Shown: positions 1 to 6,305, numbered from the stretch's first letter. The stretch: 8,047 bases of DNA from an uncultured Eubacteriales bacterium (GCA_900550525.1 URSN01000083.1:1-8047); one strand, 5' to 3'. Made by a program: numbers and translations. The notes: generated from the sequence alone by a model not told the origin.

Positions 1-2
1 AC

Positions 3-224
3 GCAGTACGTCCGCGCGCACGCGCGCGCGGGCGCGCGTGCGCTTTTCCATTTTCAATGCCTGGGCCCGGCGCGGCGCCGCGCCAGCCCCCGCGGCGGCA
101 CGCGCCGCAGCAGCGCGGCGCGCCGGATATGGACCGGATGCTGGCGCTGATGCAGGCGCTGCAAAAGGGGAAGGACGGTCTGGACCCGAAGCTGCTCATG
201 CAGATGATGCAGGGCCTGAGCTGA
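3..224 (+). CDS. C-terminal part of an unidentified protein (5' end outside the window)
   Basis: I do not recognise this gene. An open frame runs from the left edge to a TGA at 222-224. Its last ~31 residues (from Met at 129) form a Met/Leu/Gln-rich, probably amphipathic helix, beginning MDRMLALMQALQ and ending LLMQMMQGLS. Before that lies a Pro/Arg/Gln-rich, probably disordered stretch (about 57-128), and before that an Arg/Ala stretch encoded by a CG-repeat hairpin. Codons in the helical part end in G or C as in the neighbouring genes, and a strong terminator follows the stop by two bases, which together argue that the frame is real. The start is uncertain. It may lie left of the window, or the gene may be a 55-residue protein starting at ATG 57, but no Shine-Dalgarno sequence precedes that ATG. 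The upstream Arg/Ala part is the least trustworthy. Confidence 0.45.
   Translation, partial: AVRPRARARGRACAFPFSMPGPGAAPRQPPRRHAPQQRGAPDMDRMLALMQALQKGKDGLDPKLLMQMMQGLS
16..54 (+). terminator. Perfect GC hairpin followed by two T4 runs, terminator-like
   Basis: The arms at 16-27 and 32-43 are a perfect 12-bp inverted repeat, alternating mainly C and G, with a GCGG loop. TTTT at 44-47 and again at 51-54 follows. This has the form of an intrinsic terminator for a gene ending left of the window. It also lies in the open frame that ends at 224, so it could simply be GC-repeat coding sequence. The two readings exclude each other: if it is a terminator, the downstream frame is a separate small gene. 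Confidence 0.35.
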
Positions 225-226
225 AC

Positions 227-269
227 AAAAAAAAGGGGGCGGACGCCCGCGGGCGCCCGCCCCTGTTTT
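227..269. terminator. Bidirectional intrinsic terminator between the left-edge gene and hpf
   Basis: The arms GGGGCGGACGCCC (236-248) and GGGCGCCCGCCCC (251-263) pair with a single A-C mismatch around a tiny loop. On the + strand the stem is followed by TGTTTT (264-269). On the - strand it is followed by an eight-base T tract (complement of the A run at 227-234). It can therefore stop rightward transcription from the gene ending at 224 and, more strongly, leftward transcription of hpf, which ends at 309. Confidence 0.85.
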
Positions 270-308
270 GCGCCGCCGGCGCGCGCCGCGCCCGCGGATA
301 TGGCCGCG

Positions 309-848
309 TCAGTCCTCCGGCTCGATGAGGCCGTAGTTGCCGTCCTTGCGCTTGTAGAGCACGTTGATCGCGTTCGTCTCCGCGTTGAGGAACACGTAGA
401 ACGAATGGCTCAGCAGCTCCGCCTGCAGCAGGGCCTCCTGCTCGTCCATGGGCTTGATGTGGAAGCGCTTCACGCGGACGATCTGCGGGCCCTCCTCCTC
501 GTCGAACTCGTCGTAGGAGCTGCTGTAGAGCGGCTGCTCGTACTTGAACGCGCCGCTGCGCAGGCTCTTCTCCAGCCGGGTGCGGTGGCGGAGGATCTGC
601 TTTTCCAGCTTGTCGAGCACGTTGTCGATGGAGGCGTACATGTCCCCGGTCACCTCTTCGGCGCGGATGAGGCCGCCGTCGTAGGGGATGGTCACCTCCA
701 CGATGTGGCGGTTGCGCTCCACGGAAAGCGTGACCTGCGCCACCGTGTCCTGCGGGAAATACCGCTCGAGCTTGGACACCTTCTTGTCCACCAGTTCCCG
801 GAGATAGTCGGAGATTTCGAGGTTTTTTGCCGAGATGGAAATGCGCAT
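309..848 (-). CDS. hpf: Long-form ribosome hibernation promoting factor
   Basis: HPF binds the small ribosomal subunit in the mRNA/tRNA channel. In its long form it also dimerises ribosomes into inactive 100S particles in stationary phase. The 179-residue product has the two expected parts. Residues 1 to about 97 form the S30AE/YfiA-type domain (MRISISAKNLEISDYLRELVDKK at the start, YASIDNVLDKLEKQI near its end). After an acidic linker (YDEFDEEE) comes the C-terminal dimerisation domain from about residue 117 (VRVKRFHIKPM, then FYVFLNAETNAINVLYKRKDGNYGLIEP). The length is normal for the long form of Bacillota. I chose the ATG at 848 because the family starts here and an AGGGAG ribosome binding site lies just upstream; a farther start at 893 would add 15 atypical residues. 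It has its own promoter (903-930) and terminator (227-269), so it is a separate transcript from the cotJ operon upstream on the same strand. Confidence 0.96.
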   Translation of the reverse strand: MRISISAKNLEISDYLRELVDKKVSKLERYFPQDTVAQVTLSVERNRHIVEVTIPYDGGLIRAEEVTGDMYASIDNVLDKLEKQILRHRTRLEKSLRSGAFKYEQPLYSSSYDEFDEEEGPQIVRVKRFHIKPMDEQEALLQAELLSHSFYVFLNAETNAINVLYKRKDGNYGLIEPED

Positions 849-898
849 GATACTCTCTCCCTCTTGACGCAGATTTCGATTGGACAGCGTCACAGTGA

Positions 899-1066
899 CT
901 ATATTCTATCCGCGGCGGCCGTTTCCCTGCCGCTGTTTACACTTTCCTCATGGAACTCCACAGGAAGTTCACTTTCTATCCATTGTAAGGACAAGACGCT
1001 GTTGTAAGGTATGGTCAGAGCAGAGAACGAGAGAATGAATACCCCAATGATTACCTCCCATCCCAT
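899..1066 (-). CDS. Possible 55-residue membrane microprotein (speculative)
   Basis: An open frame on the - strand starts at ATG 1066-1064 and ends at TAG 901-899. It begins MGWEVIIGVFILSFSALTI, which would make a hydrophobic N-terminal segment, and then becomes polar. The codons (ATA, GTA, TTA, AGT) are less GC-rich than in neighbouring genes. No Shine-Dalgarno sequence precedes the ATG, whereas a good GGGAGG lies just inside the frame, five bases before an ATT codon. It begins only five bases after the cotJC hairpin, and its end overlaps the putative hpf promoter. I recognise no family. It may be chance openness in a less GC-rich intergenic stretch. Confidence 0.18.
   Translation of the reverse strand: MGWEVIIGVFILSFSALTIPYNSVLSLQWIESELPVEFHEESVNSGRETAAADRI
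903..930 (-). promoter_or_regulatory. Putative sigma-H promoter of hpf
   Basis: On the - strand, GCAGGGAAA (930-922), a 12-base spacer and ATAGAAT (909-903) match the sigma-H consensus RnAGGAwWW - N11-12 - RnnGAAT at all but one specified position (G for A in the -35 element). Transcription would start near 895, leaving a leader of about 47 bases before the hpf ATG at 848. In Bacillus subtilis the equivalent gene is expressed from sigma-B and sigma-H promoters, so the match is biologically sensible. The TAGAAT could alternatively act as a sigma-A -10 element, but no good sigma-A -35 lies at the right distance. Confidence 0.5.
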
Positions 1067-1070
1067 CCCA

Positions 1071-1106
1071 GAACAGGGGCCTCCGCGGCAGCGGAGGCCC
1101 CTGTTC
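1071..1106 (-). terminator. 16-bp perfect hairpin at the end of the cotJ operon
   Basis: The arms at 1071-1086 (GAACAGGGGCCTCCGC) and 1091-1106 are exact reverse complements with a four-base loop, 59 bases past the cotJC stop on the - strand. Position and stability fit the operon terminator. However, no T tract follows on either strand; on the - strand the stem runs into TGGGATGGGATGGGAGG. It may therefore act as an RNA 3'-end stabiliser or need a factor such as Rho rather than being a classical intrinsic terminator. Confidence 0.55.
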
Positions 1107-1165
1107 CTGTCCGCGTCCCTGTTCCTGCCCGGGGGAAGCGGCGCGCGCCGCCCTCCCCGCGCGCC

Positions 1166-1762
1166 CTAGCGGCAGCGCCGGGGGCGGCAGCGGCAGGCGC
1201 AGGCCGGCGCGGCCAGGTTTTGCAGGATGTCGAGGCATTCGCCAAAGCGCTGGTAGTGCACGATCTCACGCTCGCGCAGGAAGAACAGCGGCTCGATGAT
1301 CTGCTCGTTGCCGGTCATGTTCATCAGGTGCTCGTAGGTCGCGCGCGCCTTCTGCTCGGCCGCCATGTCCTCGGAGATGTCCGCGATGGGGTCGCCCGTG
1401 CACTGGATGTACGCCGTTGTGAACGGCACGCCGTTCGGGGCGGCGGGGAACACGCCGTGGCTGTGGACGACGTAGTAGCCGTCCAGCCCGGCGGCCTTGA
1501 GCTCCTCGCACGTGGCGCCCTGCATGCACTGGTGGATCATCGTGCCGATCATCTCCCAGTGCGCGATCTCCTCCGTGCCGATGTCGTTGAGCGTGGCGCG
1601 GATGCGGTCGTCCGGCATGGAAAAGCGCTGCGTCAGGTAGCGGAGCCCCGCGCCCAGTTCGGAATCCGGCCCGCCGTACTGCGCCATGAGCAGCTTAGCC
1701 ATCCTCGGGTCCGGCTTTGTGATGTTGACGGGATACTCCAGCCGTTTTTCATAAATCCACAT
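1166..1762 (-). CDS. cotJC: Spore coat protein CotJC, manganese-catalase-like
   Basis: CotJC is a spore-coat component related to manganese catalases and assembles with CotJA and CotJB. The 198-residue product begins MWIYEKRLEYPV, typical of the family. It keeps the residues that hold the dimanganese centre in Mn catalases: Glu35 (DSELG), Glu65 and His68 (TEEIAHWE), Glu136 (AAEQKAR) and His169 (EREIVHYQRF). The metal site therefore looks intact, and peroxide-removing activity is plausible though not shown by sequence. The C terminus is unusual. After the conserved core ending near residue 183 it carries a short tail with Cys188, 190, 192 and 197 among arginines, encoded by a TGC/CGC-like repeat. 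The start has an excellent AAGGAGG site that overlaps the TAA stop of cotJB, so translation of the two is probably coupled. It is the last gene of the leftward cotJ operon. Confidence 0.95.
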   Translation of the reverse strand: MWIYEKRLEYPVNITKPDPRMAKLLMAQYGGPDSELGAGLRYLTQRFSMPDDRIRATLNDIGTEEIAHWEMIGTMIHQCMQGATCEELKAAGLDGYYVVHSHGVFPAAPNGVPFTTAYIQCTGDPIADISEDMAAEQKARATYEHLMNMTGNEQIIEPLFFLREREIVHYQRFGECLDILQNLAAPACACRCRPRRCR

Positions 1763-1774
1763 AGGCCGTCCTCC

Positions 1775-2023
1775 TTACAGTTCCCAGGGCCACTTCTGAC
1801 AGACCCAGCTGCCCGCGTCCGTCGCGGACTGGCCGAAGCTCAGCAGCGGCCCATACTGCTGTTCATACCGCCCGATCAGCTGCAGCAGCTTATCGGCATA
1901 GGCCAGATAGTCGGCCTTGGCGGTCGCGTCGTCGGGGTGGGTGTCGAGGTAGAGGCGCAGCTCCACGCAGGCAATGTGCGCCTCGCCGATCTTCTGGAGC
2001 AGGCCCTGTTCCATCGCGTCCAT
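1775..2023 (-). CDS. cotJB: Spore coat protein CotJB
   Basis: CotJB is a small coat protein needed together with CotJA and CotJC in the outer layers of the spore. The 82-residue product has the family's conserved core, CVELRLYLDTHPDD at about residues 20-33 and YGPLLSF at about 57-63, and ends in a Trp-rich tail (WVCQKWPWEL), as CotJB proteins do. I chose the ATG at 2023-2021 because it overlaps the cotJA stop as TGATG and has a run of Gs (AGGGGGG) eight bases upstream. A GTG at 2032-2030 would add three residues but sits on top of that ribosome binding site. Twelve bases separate it from cotJC. Confidence 0.93.
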   Translation of the reverse strand: MDAMEQGLLQKIGEAHIACVELRLYLDTHPDDATAKADYLAYADKLLQLIGRYEQQYGPLLSFGQSATDAGSWVCQKWPWEL

Positions 2024-2295
2024 CAGCAGCACCCCCCTACGTAATTGCTGGCCAGTTCCGGGAACAGCGTGCCGCGCCGCAGCGCCTCGTCGGGGCAGTA
2101 GCCCGCCCGGTATTCCTGTACCGGGAAATAGACCATCGCCAGCGCGCAGCCGCCCACCTCATCCTCCGCCGCGGTGCAGCCCGCCTCGCCGACGTTGCCG
2201 GCGACGACGATGTTCTCCGCCGCGAGCGGATCGACCGCGGGCACGCTGCTGGTGAAGCAGCACGTATCGCCCGCGGAGTACGTGTTTTGTGCCAT
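2023..2295 (-). CDS. cotJA: Spore coat associated protein CotJA, cysteine-rich form
   Basis: First gene of the cotJ operon. The C-terminal half of the 90-residue product is the recognisable CotJA core: ALAMVYFPVQEY (about 51-62) followed by EALRRGTLFPEL (70-81). The N-terminal 50 residues are variable and probably flexible. It has seven cysteines (12, 13, 40, 50, 67, 89, 90), including CC pairs near both ends and a terminal GGCC. This is more than I expect for the family and suggests disulfide or metal cross-linking in the coat. I chose the ATG at 2295-2293 because an AGGGGAGG site lies eight bases upstream; the earlier ATG at 2316 lies upstream of that site. The stop overlaps the cotJB start by one base. 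Confidence 0.92.
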   Translation of the reverse strand: MAQNTYSAGDTCCFTSSVPAVDPLAAENIVVAGNVGEAGCTAAEDEVGGCALAMVYFPVQEYRAGYCPDEALRRGTLFPELASNYVGGCC

Positions 2296-2332
2296 AAGCT
2301 CATCCTCCCCTTGCATGATGCGAGTGTTACTG

Positions 2333-2361
2333 CATACTATGACCCGCCGGACGATTGCGTG
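2333..2361 (-). promoter_or_regulatory. Putative mother-cell (sigma-K/sigma-E type) promoter of the cotJ operon
   Basis: On the - strand, CATAGTATG (2341-2333) resembles the -10 elements shared by sigma-E (CATAcnnT) and sigma-K (CATAnnnTA). CAC (2361-2359) lies 17 bases upstream, the spacing and AC core expected of a sigma-K -35 element. Transcription would begin near 2326, about 30 bases before the cotJA start. The cotJ operon of Bacillus subtilis is transcribed in the mother cell by sigma-E. No good sigma-E -35 is visible here, so the exact sigma factor is uncertain. Confidence 0.4.
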
Positions 2362-2405
2362 CCGCGCGAGCGGACGGGGAAGGAAGGCGCCCGGGCGGCC
2401 GCATG

Positions 2406-2433
2406 AAAAAAGGGCGGGCCGTCAGGCCCGCCC
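2406..2433 (-). terminator. Intrinsic terminator of the DUF5655 gene
   Basis: GGGCGGGCC (2412-2420) and GGCCCGCCC (2425-2433) form a perfect 9-bp stem with a four-base loop. On the - strand it is followed by six Ts (complement of 2411-2406). This is a textbook leftward terminator, 41 bases past the stop codon of the DUF5655 gene. Confidence 0.85.
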
Positions 2434-2434
2434 G

Positions 2435-2469
2435 AAGGGGTGCTTCCCCTTTGCGCTCCGGTGGAGCGC
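2435..2469 (-). other. Two further hairpins between the DUF5655 stop and its terminator
   Basis: Reading leftward from the stop codon at 2475 there is a perfect 7-bp stem (arms 2463-2469 and 2453-2459, three-base loop) and then a perfect 6-bp stem (arms 2446-2451 and 2435-2440, five-base loop). The 9-bp terminator stem follows. All three are packed edge to edge with one base between them. They probably shape or protect the 3' end of the mRNA; I know no named element that they match. Confidence 0.6.
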
Positions 2470-2474
2470 GCCGG

Positions 2475-2876
2475 TCATTTGGCTTGCGCAAAGGCGTACG
2501 CCGTCTCCACCCAGCCGAGCAGCTCGGCGTCGACGTCCGCCGCGCTGCCGATGACGATATGCGCCGTCCACCGCCCGGGGTACGGCTGCGAAAGCGCCGC
2601 CACGCGCGGCGAGGACAGAGGATGCGGCATGCCCAGCGTCACGACCAGGTACGGGTCCGGCAGCGCCGCCCGCCGCTTCACGCGCAGCTGGGAGGCGCAG
2701 GCAAAGACGTGCCGGTTTGCAAACGCGATCTGCGTTTTCTGCACCCGCACCGCCGTGCCGGGATGGCGCGCCAGCACCGCCGCGGCGAAGGCCTCATAGA
2801 GCGGCAGCGCGGCCGGCTGCCGGGCAAAGAACGACCGGACGGCGGCGTCCCGGGGGACGGCTTGCCAATGCTCCAT
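2475..2876 (-). CDS. DUF5655-type protein of unknown function
   Basis: The 133-residue product resembles the DUF5655 family, small proteins of unknown function found in many bacteria as single-domain proteins or joined to other domains. The family-like features are an N-terminal helix (about residues 10-37), then [16 protein letters not shown] at about 45-60, a [10 protein letters not shown] strand, an SPRVA segment, and a closing RWTAHIVI...[12 protein letters not shown] block. There is no signal peptide or membrane segment, so it is probably cytosolic. The start at ATG 2876-2874 is supported by AAAGGAGC upstream. A promoter on one side and a terminator on the other make it a single-gene transcript, so its neighbours say little about its role. 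The family assignment is from memory of its motifs and is fairly confident. Confidence 0.85.
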   Translation of the reverse strand: MEHWQAVPRDAAVRSFFARQPAALPLYEAFAAAVLARHPGTAVRVQKTQIAFANRHVFACASQLRVKRRAALPDPYLVVTLGMPHPLSSPRVAALSQPYPGRWTAHIVIGSAADVDAELLGWVETAYAFAQAK

Positions 2877-2991
2877 GGCGGCGCGCTCCTTTCGCTGTTC
2901 AAATCCGTTTCTTCCCTGCGGGACCGGGTGCGCCCTCCGCGGCGCCGCCGCCGGCCCGTTTTCCCCGCCGCGGCCCCCCGCCGCCTGCCCC

Positions 2992-3021
2992 AGTATAGCA
3001 GACGCGCCCCCGCCCGCGCAA
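2992..3021 (-). promoter_or_regulatory. Extended -10 promoter of the DUF5655 gene
   Basis: On the - strand, TGCTATACT (3000-2992) is an extended -10 element (TGn plus TATACT). TTGCGC (3021-3016) lies 18 bases upstream as a weak -35. Transcription would start near 2985, giving a GC-rich leader of about 108 bases in which I see no recognisable regulatory element. It lies back to back with the trpS promoter. Confidence 0.5.
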
Positions 3022-3084
3022 CGGCGCCGCGGGAAAAAACACCCGCCGCGCCGCCGAAAAGGGGCAGATTTTTTTTTAAGCCTG

Positions 3085-3093
3085 TGGTATACT
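3085..3093 (+). promoter_or_regulatory. Extended -10 promoter of trpS
   Basis: TGGTATACT is an extended -10 element with five of six matches to TATAAT. No clear -35 hexamer is present, but a nine-T tract (3069-3077) lies where A/T-rich upstream contacts could help. The start point would be near 3100, leaving a leader of about 60 bases, too short for a T-box leader of the kind common before aminoacyl-tRNA synthetase genes in this phylum. Confidence 0.55.
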
Positions 3094-3158
3094 TGTCCTG
3101 TTGCCGCCGCGCCCGGCCGTGGGCGCGGAGAAAGGCTTGGGAAGGACGGAGAAGGGAT

Positions 3159-4283
<1,125 letters not shown>

Positions 4284-4293
4284 GCCGGCGCGC

Positions 4294-4884
4294 CTATCTT
4301 TGCGCCGCGCGCTGCGCCAAAAGCCATTCGCTTTTGAGGATGCCGCAGCACACCGCGTCCTCAAACGCGCCGTTTTTGAGGATGTACTCGCGCAGCACGC
4401 CCTCGCGGCGCATGCCGCATTTTTCCATCACGCGGCCGGAGGCGGGGTTGGAGCCGAAGTGCCTTGCGCCGACCCGGTTCAGCTCGAGCGTCGTGAACGC
4501 GAACGCGAGCAGCGCGCCGAGCGCCTCGGTCGCATAGCCGCGGCCCCAGTACGGCTCGCCGAGCCAGTAGCCCGCCTCGGCGCGGCGGTTGTCCGCGTCG
4601 CAGCCGATGAGCCCGGCGCAGCCGTACAGCGCGCCGCTCTCCCGGTCCGTGACGGCGAACTCGTAGGCGCGCCCCGCGGCGATGCGCTCCGCGTGCAGGC
4701 CGATCCAGGCGCGCGCGTCCGCCTCCGTGTACGGATAGGGCAGGTGCAGCACGCGCCGGTTGAGCCGCTCGTTGTTGCACAGGCGCGCCACCTCCGGCGC
4801 GTCGTCCTGCGTGAACGGGCGCAGCAGCAGCCGCGCGCTCGTCAGCGCGGCGGGTGCGTTCGTTCCGATGGGTTCTCGCTGCAT
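4294..4884 (-). CDS. GNAT acetyltransferase, RimJ/RimL type
   Basis: A 196-residue GNAT-fold enzyme that would transfer an acetyl group from acetyl-CoA to an amine, in this subfamily often a protein N terminus; the substrate cannot be told from sequence. It starts with the usual TSARLLLRPFTQDDA strand-helix (about 15-29). The acetyl-CoA pyrophosphate loop is at 113-118 (WGRGYA, matching Q/R-x-x-G-x-G/A), preceded by AGYWLGEPY. The common ELNRVGARHFGSNPAS and VMEKCGMRREGVLR segments follow, where the SNPAS/SxxVMEKxGF-like region contacts CoA. Length is typical. The ATG at 4884-4882 has an AGGAGG site four bases upstream. It has its own near-consensus promoter and is divergent from argG. RimJ/RimL-type relatives include ribosomal protein acetyltransferases and many of unknown target, so no gene symbol is given. 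Confidence 0.93.
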   Translation of the reverse strand: MQREPIGTNAPAALTSARLLLRPFTQDDAPEVARLCNNERLNRRVLHLPYPYTEADARAWIGLHAERIAAGRAYEFAVTDRESGALYGCAGLIGCDADNRRAEAGYWLGEPYWGRGYATEALGALLAFAFTTLELNRVGARHFGSNPASGRVMEKCGMRREGVLREYILKNGAFEDAVCCGILKSEWLLAQRAAQR

Positions 4885-4928
4885 GGGGCCTCCTTGCGCG
4901 GCCGGTGGGGCCGCCGGTGTTTTTACAT

Positions 4929-4957
4929 ATTATATATAATGCGCGCCGGCGGGTCAA
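4929..4957 (-). promoter_or_regulatory. Sigma-A promoter of the GNAT gene
   Basis: On the - strand, TTGACC (4957-4952), a 17-base spacer and TATAAT (4934-4929) match the housekeeping consensus at 11 of 12 positions. The start point near 4922 gives a leader of about 38 bases. It points away from the argG promoter, and its -35 lies about 13 bp from the nearer putative ARG box. Confidence 0.75.
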
Positions 4958-4969
4958 GCGCCCGGCCTG

Positions 4970-5008
4970 CGCGAAAATTAATTCAAAAATTCTGCATAAT
5001 TATGCTTG
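4970..5008 (+). promoter_or_regulatory. Putative tandem ARG boxes (ArgR/AhrC operator) before argG
   Basis: Two 18-bp stretches, 4970-4987 and 4991-5008, fit the ARG-box pattern TnTGnATWWWWATnCAnA. The right one (TCTGCATAATTATGCTTG) has the perfect palindrome GCATAATTATGC and differs at two specified positions. The left one has a perfect right half (ATTCAAA) and a weaker left half. They are separated by 3 bp, the 21-bp repeat spacing seen in paired ARG boxes. The right box overlaps the -35 of the argG promoter, so binding would block transcription when arginine is abundant. No argR gene is in the window. Confidence 0.65.
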
Positions 5009-5034
5009 ACAAGCGCCGGAATGGCGAGTATCAT
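5006..5034 (+). promoter_or_regulatory. Sigma-A promoter of the argGHC operon
   Basis: A perfect TTGACA (5006-5011), 17 bases and TATCAT (5029-5034) match the consensus at 11 of 12 positions. Transcription would begin near 5041, about 44 bases before the argG ATG. A TATAAT at 5036-5041 is a better hexamer but lies 24 bases from the -35, so it is probably not the -10. The -35 overlaps the putative ARG box at 4991-5008. Confidence 0.75.
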
Positions 5035-5084
5035 GTATAATTATTAAAGGACGCGTGACGGAACGCGGCTCAGGAGGGAACATC

Positions 5085-6305
5085 ATGAAGAAGATCAAAA
5101 AGGTTGTGCTGGCCTATTCCGGCGGACTGGACACCTCCATCATCATCCCGTGGCTCAAGGAGAATTACGACGGGTGCGAGGTCGTCGCCGTTTCGGGCGA
5201 CGTCGGGCAGGGCAGCGAGCTGGACGGCCTGGAGGAGAAGGCGCTCAAGACCGGCGCGTCCAAGCTGTACATCGAGGATCTCAAGGAGGAGTTCGTCACG
5301 GACTTCATCTACCCGGCCATCAAGGCCGGCGCGGTGTACGAGAAGGAGTATCTGCTGGGCACGGCGCTGGCGCGCCCGGTCATCGCAAAGCGCCTGGTGG
5401 AGATCGCCAAGGCCGAGGGGGCGGACGCCATCTGTCACGGCTGCACCGGCAAGGGGAACGACCAGGTGCGCTTTGAGCTGGCGGTCAAGGCGCTCGCGCC
5501 GCAGATGAAGATCATCGCCCCGTGGCGCGAGTGGAGCATCAAGTCCCGCGACGAGGAGATCGACTACGCCGAGGCGCACAACGTCCCGCTCAAGATCAGC
5601 CGCGAGACGAACTATTCCAAGGACAAGAACCTCTGGCACCTCTCGCACGAGGGGCTCGACCTCGAGGACCCGAAGAACCAGCCGCTCTACGAGAAGCCGG
5701 GCTTCCTGGAGATGAGCGTGTCGCCCAGGCAGGCGCCGGACAAATCGACCTTTGTGACGATTTCGTTTGAAAAGGGCGTGCCCGTGGCCGTGGACGGCAA
5801 GGCGCTCGACCCCGTGGCGCTGGTGGAGACGCTCAACGGCATCGGCGGCGCCAACGGCATCGGCCTGGTGGACATCGTCGAGAACCGGCTCGTGGGCATG
5901 AAGTCCCGCGGCGTGTACGAGACGCCGGGCGGCACGATCCTCTACCGAGCGCATCAGGTGCTCGAGACGATCTGCCTCGACCGCGACACGCTGCACTACA
6001 AATCGCTCCTGGCCGAGCAGTTTGCGGAGCTGGTCTACTTTGGCAAATGGTTCACGCCGCTGCGCGAGGCCATCTCCGCCTTTGTGGACAAGACGCAGGA
6101 GCACGTCACCGGCGAGGTGAAGCTCGAGCTCTACAAGGGCAACCTCATCAACGCGGGCGTCAGCTCCCCGTATTCGCAGTATTTCGAGGAGCTGGTGACC
6201 TTCGGCGAGGATCACGTCTACGACCAGAAGGACGCGGAGGGCTTCATCAACCTGTTCGGCCTGTCGGTGCGGATGAACGCGCTTGCGCGCGGCATGGGCA
6301 AGTGA
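5085..6305 (+). CDS. argG: Argininosuccinate synthase
   Basis: Joins citrulline and aspartate at the expense of ATP to give argininosuccinate, the penultimate step of arginine synthesis, in the cytosol. The 406-residue product is of normal length. It has the N-type ATP-pyrophosphatase loop AYSGGLDTS at residues 10-18, the second family signature [13 protein letters not shown] at 119-131, and the conserved APWREW and [19 protein letters not shown] segments of the substrate-binding domain. It ends with the usual helical oligomerisation tail. The ATG at 5085 is chosen because AGGAGGG lies six bases upstream and the protein then begins [14 protein letters not shown]; a GTG at 5055 in frame would add ten non-family residues. 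It is the first gene of the operon and is probably controlled through the ARG boxes at its promoter. Confidence 0.98.
   Translation: MKKIKKVVLAYSGGLDTSIIIPWLKENYDGCEVVAVSGDVGQGSELDGLEEKALKTGASKLYIEDLKEEFVTDFIYPAIKAGAVYEKEYLLGTALARPVIAKRLVEIAKAEGADAICHGCTGKGNDQVRFELAVKALAPQMKIIAPWREWSIKSRDEEIDYAEAHNVPLKISRETNYSKDKNLWHLSHEGLDLEDPKNQPLYEKPGFLEMSVSPRQAPDKSTFVTISFEKGVPVAVDGKALDPVALVETLNGIGGANGIGLVDIVENRLVGMKSRGVYETPGGTILYRAHQVLETICLDRDTLHYKSLLAEQFAELVYFGKWFTPLREAISAFVDKTQEHVTGEVKLELYKGNLINAGVSSPYSQYFEELVTFGEDHVYDQKDAEGFINLFGLSVRMNALARGMGK

Noticed and set aside
300..1007. 235-codon open frame on the + strand opposite hpf
   Set aside because: Val/Leu/His-rich shadow of hpf; the opposite strand carries the complete conserved HPF domains.
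894..1165. A raiA-type structured RNA upstream of hpf
   Set aside because: The place is suggestive, but I see only one strong stem, which sits where the cotJ terminator should be, and nothing I can match to the raiA motif. A covariance-model search would decide.
1220..2044. 274-codon open frame on the + strand opposite the cotJ genes
   Set aside because: Antisense to cotJC and cotJB, which are recognised by metal ligands and family motifs; no family resemblance of its own.
2355..3158. N-terminal extension of the trpS frame by about 268 codons
   Set aside because: It crosses the DUF5655 gene in antisense and the intergenic promoters, and is Arg/Pro-rich low complexity. TrpRS starts at 3159 or 3162.
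5036..5041. TATAAT as the -10 of argG
   Set aside because: It lies 24 bases from TTGACA, whereas TATCAT at 5029-5034 has the ideal 17-base spacing.
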